This document shows, in pieces, positions 44,244 through 51,400 of a stretch of DNA of 64,000 nucleotides. The stretch is from Paludibacter sp. (GTDB lineage Bacteria > Bacteroidota > Bacteroidia > Bacteroidales > Paludibacteraceae). Made by a program: the position numbers and the translations under genes. Position 1 is the first letter of the stretch; each line of letters begins with the position of its first letter. Location: contig NZ_WASO01000011.1 of the NCBI RefSeq assembly GCF_009712605.1, positions 1 through 64,000 of the forward strand, written 5' to 3'. The notes under the pieces were generated by a model. That model saw nothing but the letters and a program-made list of their open reading frames with translations. It ran no database searches and had not been told where the DNA came from.

Positions 44244-45116
44244 ATGAACAAAAAACAAATTCTTCTGCTACTGGTAACATTATTAATTACTTGTAGCACC
44301 AATGCTCAACTGTTATGGAAAATATCGGGCAACGGACTGGCCAAACCTAGCTACCTCTTCGGAACTCACCATCTGGTAGATAAAGACCAGATAAAAAATA
44401 TCGACCAAATCATCGATCTCAGCAAGCAGACCGATGCCGTGGTGGGCAAGATGGAAATTCCCGACCCGGCTACAGCCCAGATGAAAATGTTGCAGGCAGG
44501 AATGCTTACCGGCACCACTATGAAAGAACTGTTATCTCCCGAAGATTACCAACTGGCCGATAACGAATTTCAGCAACTGATGGGTGCCGGTATGGCTCAA
44601 CTGGGCATGATGAAACCGATGCTGCTCGAAACACTTTACTGCAGCATGACATTTATGAAAGCTTACGGCATGACAAAACAGCCTGAAGCAATCGACGCCA
44701 TATTGCAGAAAGCAGCGAAAGAAAACAACAAGAAAGTGATTGGATTGGAGACCCTCGACCAACAAATGGATATCATTCTCAACAGCCTTCCGCTAAAACG
44801 ACAAGCTGAAATTCTGATGAAAGAGATCAAGGAGAAACAAAAAGGAATCGACCTGCTGATTCAAATAACAGATGCCTATAAAGCCGGCGATATGGCAAAA
44901 GCCGAAGCCCTCGAAAAAGCCGACTGGAGCATGACTGCCAATGAAAAGAAACCCCTGATTGAAAACCGCAACAATTCCTGGCTGGCAAAACTACCCGAGC
45001 TGATGAAATCGCAATCGTGTTTTATTGCCGTAGGTTTTTTCCATTTAGTTGACGACAAAGGACTGGTGGCACAACTCAAAAAAGCAGGCTATACCGTTGA
45101 AGCAGTCACCCTATAA
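44244..45116 (+). CDS. TraB/GumN family exported protein
   Basis: 290 residues with a signal peptide (LLLLVTLLITCSTNA). The TraB/GumN (PF01963) fold shows the two diagnostic His motifs: YLFGTHHLVDK near the start and VGFFHLVDDKGLVAQLKKAGYTV at the end. Family members include Tiki-like metalloproteases, and the GxHH/GxxH signature suggests a metal-dependent peptidase; this has not been shown for bacterial members in general. Located in the periplasm or as a secreted protein. Followed by a terminator. Confidence 0.88.
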   Translation: MNKKQILLLLVTLLITCSTNAQLLWKISGNGLAKPSYLFGTHHLVDKDQIKNIDQIIDLSKQTDAVVGKMEIPDPATAQMKMLQAGMLTGTTMKELLSPEDYQLADNEFQQLMGAGMAQLGMMKPMLLETLYCSMTFMKAYGMTKQPEAIDAILQKAAKENNKKVIGLETLDQQMDIILNSLPLKRQAEILMKEIKEKQKGIDLLIQITDAYKAGDMAKAEALEKADWSMTANEKKPLIENRNNSWLAKLPELMKSQSCFIAVGFFHLVDDKGLVAQLKKAGYTVEAVTL

Positions 45117-45212
45117 GTGCTATAGACTTACATAAACATATCGTCGAAAGGCTATAACCGTATATCGTTGCGCCTATGGTAACGATACTTTGCTTAAACA
45201 TTTTAGTTTTTG

Positions 45213-45243
45213 ATTTCAGGGCGACGTGATGTCGCTCTGAAAT
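45213..45243 (+). terminator. Terminator-like hairpin after the TraB/GumN gene
   Basis: A 13-bp stem: ATTTCAGGGCGAC (45213-45225) and GTCGCTCTGAAAT (45231-45243), one G/T pair, loop GTGAT. T-rich sequence precedes rather than follows it, so termination is probable but not ideal. Confidence 0.6.
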
Positions 45244-45447
45244 TGTATTCTAACCAAGTAATCCCCTTGTTAAGCAAGCATGGCAAATTCTTCGTTTCAG
45301 GAAAAGATACCGGTTCGCTCTATCTTGGGCTAAACATTAGGCAAACTTGGAAGGAAAAAGGGGTCCGGTTATCCGGGTTCGACTATGCTCGAAGCGTACG
45401 AAATAGCAACAAACACGTCAACCAAATAAAAAAACACTTCAATCTCA
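45244..45447. other. Gap between convergent genes, nothing recognised
   Basis: Part of the 331-bp gap between TraB/GumN and hydE. A plus-strand frame running into hydE has no family features. A T-rich stretch on the minus strand just past hydE (about 45428-45437) may help end that transcript. Confidence 0.4.
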
Positions 45448-46542
45448 TTATTTGCCCTTTGGCACATCCCGTTTTGCGAAACGGGGCGAATCACCCCAGT
45501 GGGCATACCCCACCTCGTGATTCACCAGATGCACCCTCACATCGATGCAGCTCTTGCAATCATCTGCATTTTCGTCGGTGCAGGGTTTGTTTTCGTACAA
45601 CGCGTAACTGTCACGAAACCGACCGGGAGTTATGTTCGGCATCAGTATGTTCGCTCCAATTTGAATGGCTTTCTCACGCCCCATCTTATCGATAGCCTGC
45701 AGGGCTGTAGTGGCCGCTATGTTGATATCGGGCATCAGTATTCGCAAAATGGCAATCATGCGCAGCGTGAGCTGCAACCGTTCGTTCAACGTCATCAAAC
45801 CCTCACGATAACTGTACAACGGCGTATCCTTATGTTCAATATAAGGGCCCATGCCACACATATCGATATCGAAACGCTTCATAAACAGTAAGTCGTCAGC
45901 CAGATGCTCCACGTTCTGGAAAGGCAGACCCACCATCACTCCGGTTCCTACCTGATATCCTATCTTTCGCAACGCATAGAGAGCATTTACCCGGGCGTCG
46001 AACCGATGATTCGCGTCACGGGGATGAATGCGTTCATAGAGCTCCCGGCTGGACGACTCAATGCGCAGCAGATAACGATGTGCCCCCTTGTCGAACCACT
46101 CCCGGTAAACCTCTTCCGACTGCTCGCCGCACGAAAGGGTGATGCCGATACTGCCACCGGTAAGTTCTTCCGATCGGGCAATAATACGGCTTATCTTATC
46201 CGTAAAAGATTTTCCGGTCAACTCGCCCGACTGCAATGCCACCGATCCATAACGGTTCTCATGCGCAAAGCGAATGGCAGACAGCACTTCGTATTCCGAA
46301 AGTGAGTATCGGTTAACATCGCTGTTCGATGTCCGGATGCCACAATAGAGACAATCCTTCCGGCACACGTTCGACATCTCCACCAATCCCCGCAGAAATA
46401 CCTTGTTGCCCACCGTCTCTTGTTTTACCTGCGCCGCATGACGGAAAAGAATCTTTTCATCCTCTCCCGAAAGCTGCAACAGGAAAATAATATCGTCGCG
46501 CAACAACTCCTTCCGGCTCAATATGTCGGATACTCGGTTCAT
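45448..46542 (-). CDS. hydE: [FeFe]-hydrogenase maturase HydE (radical SAM)
   Basis: Radical-SAM enzyme that helps build the di-iron subcluster of the [FeFe]-hydrogenase H-cluster. 364 residues. The 4Fe-4S motif CxxxCxxC is at 60-67 (CRKDCLYC), and GVMVGLP and GMGPYIEHKDTPL follow in the TIM barrel. Its ATG overlaps the hydF stop by 4 bp (ATGA), so translation is coupled. Third gene of a hydG-hydF-hydE operon; no structural hydrogenase gene is in the window. Confidence 0.96.
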   Translation of the reverse strand: MNRVSDILSRKELLRDDIIFLLQLSGEDEKILFRHAAQVKQETVGNKVFLRGLVEMSNVCRKDCLYCGIRTSNSDVNRYSLSEYEVLSAIRFAHENRYGSVALQSGELTGKSFTDKISRIIARSEELTGGSIGITLSCGEQSEEVYREWFDKGAHRYLLRIESSSRELYERIHPRDANHRFDARVNALYALRKIGYQVGTGVMVGLPFQNVEHLADDLLFMKRFDIDMCGMGPYIEHKDTPLYSYREGLMTLNERLQLTLRMIAILRILMPDINIAATTALQAIDKMGREKAIQIGANILMPNITPGRFRDSYALYENKPCTDENADDCKSCIDVRVHLVNHEVGYAHWGDSPRFAKRDVPKGK

Positions 46543-47732
46543 TTGGCAAACATGGCGGTGGCACGCTCAAAAATACCGTGCATGTAGGCAATGGCCAATC
46601 CGTAGTTGGTCACCGGAACTCCGGCATCGACAGCCGGTTTCAGGCGGCTGTGCAACTGTTTGCGTGTCACCATGCAACCGCCGCACTGCACTACCAACGC
46701 AAAGTTGGTAATCTCTTCCTGAATCTCGGACAATCCCGACACAACCTTGAATTCAAGTGATTTTCCTGTGAATTTTTTCATCCAGTTCGGTATCTTGAAT
46801 CGTCCGATATCGTCGCAACTTACCTGATGGGTACACGATTCGAGAATCAACACCCTATCGCCATCCTGCAATCGGGAAATGGTAGAAGTCCCTTCAAGAT
46901 ATTTCGCGAAATCACCTTTTAGGCGGGCAAAAATAATGCTGAAACTGGTGAGCGGCACATCCCCGGGAATCAGTTTGGATACCAGTCCGAATGCCTGGCT
47001 GTCGGTTACTACCAATACCGGTTTTATACCTAATCTCAGAAAATCTTCTATCTCGGTCTCCTTCACCGTTACACAAATACAATCGTTATCCAGCACATCG
47101 CGAATGGCCATGTTTTGAGGCAGAATCATCCGTCCGTCCGGGGCTTCGCTATCGACTGGGGTTATCAGCAATACAACATCTTTGGGTTTCACCAGATCAC
47201 CAAAAAGCGATGGCTTTTGGTAAGCCGTTTCCGGAATGGTATTCTTCAGACGGGCGATCAACTCCTCCTGATTGGAGAGACTCACCGTACTGAAATCCAG
47301 AATGTCCTTCCCCGTGGCTGCAAATACCTTTTGCTCTGTGACAGGCAACACAATCGCTTCATCGCTCTTGTTGTGAACGATCATATAGGGCACTTCGTAT
47401 TCTCCAAAACGCTTGACCAGATCCGCTTCATACGCACCGTACTCGTTTCCTGCAAGAAGCAAAATGGCACAATCGACCTGTTTTATCACCTCACGGGTTT
47501 TCTTAATGCGTTTTTCGCCCAGTTCGCCTGTATCGTCAATACCGGCCGTATCGATCAATATAGCCGGTCCTATTCCGAATATCTCTACCGACTTCTTCAC
47601 CGGGTCGGTGGTGGTTCCTGCGTGATCGGAGACAATTGCCAAATCCTGTCCGACCAACAGATTGATAAACGAACTCTTCCCGTTGTTTCTTCTGCCGAAT
47701 ATGCCTATATGTGGTTTTATATCTTTTGCCAT
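46539..47732 (-). CDS. hydF: [FeFe]-hydrogenase maturation GTPase HydF
   Basis: Scaffold GTPase that carries the 2Fe precursor and delivers it to apo-hydrogenase. 397 residues from ATG 47732; the TTG at 47759 is a less likely start. The GTPase domain shows the P-loop GRRNNGKS at 13-20, DTAGIDD and HNKSDE. The C-terminal cluster domain has CTHQVSC and, near the end, VVQCGGCM. The reference pattern CxH...HCxxC is thus nearly complete, with Gln in place of the His before the CGGC motif. Located between hydG and hydE. Confidence 0.95.
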   Translation of the reverse strand: MAKDIKPHIGIFGRRNNGKSSFINLLVGQDLAIVSDHAGTTTDPVKKSVEIFGIGPAILIDTAGIDDTGELGEKRIKKTREVIKQVDCAILLLAGNEYGAYEADLVKRFGEYEVPYMIVHNKSDEAIVLPVTEQKVFAATGKDILDFSTVSLSNQEELIARLKNTIPETAYQKPSLFGDLVKPKDVVLLITPVDSEAPDGRMILPQNMAIRDVLDNDCICVTVKETEIEDFLRLGIKPVLVVTDSQAFGLVSKLIPGDVPLTSFSIIFARLKGDFAKYLEGTSTISRLQDGDRVLILESCTHQVSCDDIGRFKIPNWMKKFTGKSLEFKVVSGLSEIQEEITNFALVVQCGGCMVTRKQLHSRLKPAVDAGVPVTNYGLAIAYMHGIFERATAMFAK

Positions 47733-47779
47733 AACTATTTTCTGTTTATGTGGGTTCAAAACGAACCGGAAATCTCATA

Positions 47780-49201
47780 TCAATAATACAAATCTCTTTC
47801 TCCGTCACGAATCTTCCCTATCTTTTCGCGCACCGACTGCTGCATCTTCTCGTCCAGCGTCCCGATGTTCTTCTCAATCGCTTTCCATCCCTTTTGTGCA
47901 GTCTTCTCGCCGGCATAGTCTTCAATATATTCAGCCAGCGTGAGCAACGCGTTGGGAGTGCAAAAACGTTTGATAAATCCCGGTACAGAAAACTCCATAA
48001 AGTGTTCTCCGGTACGTCCGCGTCGGTAACAGGAGGTACAAAACGAAGGCAACATATCTTGTTCCAACAGTTCATCAATAATCTCACTCAACGCACGATC
48101 ATCATTTATTTTGAACTGACCTTTATCAAGATTTTCATTTTTCTCCTTCTCGGCATACGATCCCAATTCAATCTTGGTTCCACCGTCAATTTGCGACACA
48201 CCATATTGTATCAACTCATTCCGCAGGGTTTCCGGTTCACGGGCGGTCAAAATCATACCTGTGTAAGGAACCGCCAATCGAAGGATAGCAATAAGGCGGG
48301 CAAAATCTTCATCGGAGACAAAATATTTATCTCCCGACATTAATCCCGATGCATCTTTGATACGAGGGAAAGAGATGGTATGAGGACCCACATTATAACA
48401 AGCTTCCAGATGGTTGGTATGACGCACCAGTGCCATCACCTCAAAACGCCAGTCGTAAAGTCCAAACAAAGCCCCGATACCCACATCGTCGAGCCCGGCC
48501 TCCTGCGCCCTGTCGAGCGACGTGAGACGATAGTCGTAATCGGTTTTCTTTCCACTCAGGTGATACTGTTTATAGGCTTCGCGGTGGTAAGTCTCCTGAA
48601 ATACCTGAAAAGTGCCGATGCCTGCTTCCTTCAACACCCGGTAACCTTCAATTTCCATGGGAGCCGCGTTGATATTCACCCTACGTATCTCGCCATTCCC
48701 TTTTTTCACCGCATAAGCCGTCCGAACGTTAGCTGCAATAAACTCGGGAGAATAGGTACGATGTTCTCCGTACACCAAAATCAACCGCTTTTGTCCGTTC
48801 TCTTCCAGCGCTTCTATCTCCGAAACAAGCTCATCATCATTCAGCGTCTTCCGTACTGCATGTTGATTCCCGGCACGGAAGCCGCAGTAACTACAGTTAT
48901 TCGCGCATTTATTGCCTACATAAAGTGGGGCAAACAACACGATACGGTTACCATACACCTGCTGTTTGAGTTGGCGGGCGCCCTCTTTAATCTCATCAAT
49001 CAGCGCCGGATCATCGGCATTAATCAGCGTAGCCACCTCCTCAAGGGTCAACCTTTGCTTAGCAAGTGATTTATTAATGATCGCTCTTATCTTTTCGCTG
49101 GTAGCTGCGGTGTTTGTAATATAATTCCAGATCTCTTCTTCATCAATAAAAGAGGTCATTGCCCGATCCGGAACCTTGTAAGTCTCAGGTGTAAACTTCA
49201 T
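47780..49201 (-). CDS. hydG: [FeFe]-hydrogenase maturase HydG (radical SAM tyrosine lyase)
   Basis: Cleaves tyrosine to provide CO and CN- ligands for the H-cluster. 473 residues. The radical-SAM cluster motif CxxxCxxC is at 99-106 (CANNCSYC). The barrel carries VYGEH and INAAPMEIEGY. The C-terminal auxiliary-cluster motif CTSCYRRGRTGEHF is intact, so full activity is expected. First gene of the operon, preceded by a clear promoter and a ~150-nt leader rich in inverted repeats. Confidence 0.97.
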   Translation of the reverse strand: MKFTPETYKVPDRAMTSFIDEEEIWNYITNTAATSEKIRAIINKSLAKQRLTLEEVATLINADDPALIDEIKEGARQLKQQVYGNRIVLFAPLYVGNKCANNCSYCGFRAGNQHAVRKTLNDDELVSEIEALEENGQKRLILVYGEHRTYSPEFIAANVRTAYAVKKGNGEIRRVNINAAPMEIEGYRVLKEAGIGTFQVFQETYHREAYKQYHLSGKKTDYDYRLTSLDRAQEAGLDDVGIGALFGLYDWRFEVMALVRHTNHLEACYNVGPHTISFPRIKDASGLMSGDKYFVSDEDFARLIAILRLAVPYTGMILTAREPETLRNELIQYGVSQIDGGTKIELGSYAEKEKNENLDKGQFKINDDRALSEIIDELLEQDMLPSFCTSCYRRGRTGEHFMEFSVPGFIKRFCTPNALLTLAEYIEDYAGEKTAQKGWKAIEKNIGTLDEKMQQSVREKIGKIRDGERDLYY

Positions 49202-49275
49202 ATCAACTGATCGTTTTTATAAATAGTAGGATGTAAAATTCCTGTTAGTGTGAATTCGAAAGGAAAAGAATGTTG

Positions 49276-49289
49276 CTGAAGTGCTTCAG
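49276..49289. repeat. Inverted repeat in the hydG leader
   Basis: CTGAAG-TG-CTTCAG, a small perfect palindrome 75-88 bp upstream of the hydG ATG. A second hairpin, GAGGC-CAAC-GCCTC, is at 49333-49346. Together they suggest a structured 5' leader; no known riboswitch was recognised. Confidence 0.5.
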
Positions 49290-49356
49290 ACTTCCTTGCC
49301 AGGTGTGCAACAGGGTTTCAGACAGGTTGGAAGAGGCCAACGCCTCAAAATGGGTG

Positions 49357-49364
49357 CAAATATA
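49357..49364 (-). promoter_or_regulatory. Promoter of the hydGFE operon
   Basis: The minus strand reads TATATTTG (TAnnTTTG), with TTG 21 nt upstream. The predicted transcript start near 49350 gives a leader of about 150 nt. Confidence 0.75.
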
Positions 49365-49474
49365 CTCTCTGAAAGTGCCCTTTCGCAAGTACGTTCACTT
49401 GATTTGTTTGGATTTAACTTAAGAGTGGAAAAATATTACGGATAATGAGAGAAATAAGTAACGGAAAAACAAAA

Positions 49475-49510
49475 TACCCCCAATCAGAATGAGAATTTCC
49501 GATTGGGGTA
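49475..49510 (-). terminator. Terminator of cca
   Basis: Arms TACCCCCAATC and GATTGGGGTA, with a T-rich stretch following in the minus direction. It begins 14 bp past the cca stop. Confidence 0.75.
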
Positions 49511-49523
49511 AATATGTTCGATG

Positions 49524-50930
49524 TTACTTTTTCACAATACCCAGTTCCACGGCTTTGGCCATCAGAAAACGGTAGGCCGCATCGTATTCGTTGGGGATTT
49601 CGCCATCGAGAATGGCATCTTTAATGGCGTTTTTCAGCAGTCCCACTTCGCGGCATTGGGGCAGGTTGAAAATCTTCATTATCTCGACTCCGTCGATAGG
49701 CGGTTGCCAGTTGCGGATTTTGTCTTTGGTCTCTATATCGATAAGCTTTTGCCGTACCAGCGCGAAGTTCTCTAGGTGAGTACGTACCTTAACCTGATTT
49801 TTCGAGGTAATATCGGCTTCGCAAAGCTGCATCAGAAGGTCGATATCGTCCCCGGCATCAAACAAAAGACGACGGATAGCCGAATCACTTACTCCTTCCT
49901 CGCTCAACACGATGGGGCGCATGTGGAGAGACACCATCTTCTGCACAAAACGCATCTTCTCGTTCATCGGCAGCTTCATCCGTTTAAAAATGCCCGGAAT
50001 CATCTTTTCTCCGATAAAGTTATGGTTATGGAAAGTCCAACCCGTTTGGTCATCCCAGCGTTTGGTAACCGGCTTGGCAATATCGTGCAGCACGGCTGCC
50101 CAACGCAGCCAAAGGTTGTCCGAATGCGATGCCAATTTGTCGAGGACGGCCAGTGTGTGTACAAAATTATCTTTATGCCCTTTCCCCCCGCGTACATCCA
50201 CTCCTTTCAGAGCCGACAATTCAGGGAAGATCAGTTCCAGCAACCCCGATTTATCGAGCAGGAAAAATCCTTCGGACGGGTGTTTTGCTGCCATCATCTT
50301 GTTCATCTCGTCGGCAATGCGTTCGGCAGAAATAATCTTAATGCGCTCGCGGTTGCGGATAATGGCATCGAAGGTATCTGGATGAATTTTGAATTGCAAT
50401 TGCGTGGCAAAACGTATGGCGCGCATCATGCGTAAAGGATCGTCGCTGAAGGTAATATCGGGGTCAAGTGGCGTGCGGAGAATCTTCTTCTCCATATCTT
50501 CCAGTCCACCGAACGGATCAAGCAGTTTACCAAGTGTGTCTTTATTGAGCGAAATAGCCAGCGCATTGACCGTAAAATCGCGACGACGCTGGTCATCTTC
50601 CAGTGTTCCGGCTTCCACCACCGGCTTACGCGAATCGTGGCTGTAAGACTCACGACGAGCACCCACAAATTCCACCTCCACGCTCCCTTTCTTTAGCTGA
50701 GCCGTACCGAAAGTCTTGAACACGCTCAGATGGGTTCCCTTGCCCCATTTCTTTGCAACAGCCTGAGCAAGCTCAATTCCGCTCCCTACCACCACCACAT
50801 CGATATCTTTCGAATTCCGTTTCAGGAAAAGGTCGCGCACGTATCCGCCTATAACGTAGCACTCGCACTGCATCTCGTCGGCAGCTTCCGAAATGAGTTG
50901 AAATATTTTATGTTGAAGAAATTCCTGCAT
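49524..50930 (-). CDS. cca: CCA tRNA nucleotidyltransferase / poly(A) polymerase-type protein with HD domain
   Basis: 468 residues from ATG 50930 (TTG 50936 is less likely). Class II nucleotidyltransferase fold: GGYVRDLFLKR, KDIDVVVVG (catalytic Asp pair), RRRDFTVNALA and SDDPLRMMRAIRFATQL. A C-terminal HD domain shows VLHDIAKP and HNHNFIGEKM. These enzymes add or repair the 3' CCA of tRNAs; the two tRNA-Thr genes here lack encoded CCA, so the activity is needed. Poly(A) polymerase and CCA enzymes share this architecture, so the CCA role is probable. Confidence 0.9.
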   Translation of the reverse strand: MQEFLQHKIFQLISEAADEMQCECYVIGGYVRDLFLKRNSKDIDVVVVGSGIELAQAVAKKWGKGTHLSVFKTFGTAQLKKGSVEVEFVGARRESYSHDSRKPVVEAGTLEDDQRRRDFTVNALAISLNKDTLGKLLDPFGGLEDMEKKILRTPLDPDITFSDDPLRMMRAIRFATQLQFKIHPDTFDAIIRNRERIKIISAERIADEMNKMMAAKHPSEGFFLLDKSGLLELIFPELSALKGVDVRGGKGHKDNFVHTLAVLDKLASHSDNLWLRWAAVLHDIAKPVTKRWDDQTGWTFHNHNFIGEKMIPGIFKRMKLPMNEKMRFVQKMVSLHMRPIVLSEEGVSDSAIRRLLFDAGDDIDLLMQLCEADITSKNQVKVRTHLENFALVRQKLIDIETKDKIRNWQPPIDGVEIMKIFNLPQCREVGLLKNAIKDAILDGEIPNEYDAAYRFLMAKAVELGIVKK

Positions 50931-50939
50931 GAACAAATT

Positions 50940-50975
50940 TCAGGTTCAAAGTTTCAAGTTTCAAGTTCAAAGTTT
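50940..50975. repeat. Imperfect CAAAGTTT/CAAGTTT simple repeats
   Basis: Short tandem CAAGTTT/CAAAGTTT motifs just upstream of the cca start. They are low-complexity and A+T-rich, and may affect spacing of cca initiation signals. Confidence 0.6.
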
Positions 50976-51054
50976 TCGGGCATGAAGACGTTGCTCAAAC
51001 GTTAATCTAATGGTGCAGATTCAGTTCCCCTCCTCCTTAGGATGGGTTGGGCAA

Positions 51055-51348
51055 TTACCGAAAAACGACTTCGGTTACCACATCATCTCCCAAAGCCCGG
51101 TTGATTTTTTTTACAATTTCGTCTTTCGACATCGAAAGGCTGTGCCGAAGTACAGACGATGTAAGAGTCACATAAAGCTTTTGGCGACGGATCTCTACGT
51201 TGGAGGTATAAGATGCCACTGTGGAGCCCATAATTTCACCCCATGAACTGACAACCCGGTTCTCGAGCAGTTTGCGATTGAAGGCTTTCTTTTCGGCCAG
51301 AAATACTTTTATCGCTTCTCCGAGGGTTTGCGCATTTTGTCTTTTCAT
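51055..51348 (-). CDS. DUF721 (DciA-like) protein
   Basis: 97 residues, a single DUF721 domain with the family stretches VVSSWGEIMGSTVASYT and RQKLYVTLTSSVLRHSLSMSKDEIV. DciA-type proteins load the replicative helicase in some bacteria, and DUF721 proteins in Bacteroidota are commonly annotated with that uncertainty. It lies 52 bp downstream of lptD on the same strand, and could share its transcript. Soluble, cytosolic. Confidence 0.8.
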   Translation of the reverse strand: MKRQNAQTLGEAIKVFLAEKKAFNRKLLENRVVSSWGEIMGSTVASYTSNVEIRRQKLYVTLTSSVLRHSLSMSKDEIVKKINRALGDDVVTEVVFR

Positions 51349-51400
51349 GTACCCGTTAATTTCAAATTTTCAGTTTCTATAAATATTAACTATGGTACTT

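Noticed and set aside
45210-45695. Plus-strand open frame (161 codons) running into hydE
   Set aside because: The second half is antisense to hydE and the first half has no family features; probably chance.
49260-49356. A known riboswitch (TPP, cobalamin, SAM) in the hydG leader
   Set aside because: Inverted repeats are present but none of the diagnostic conserved sequences was found.
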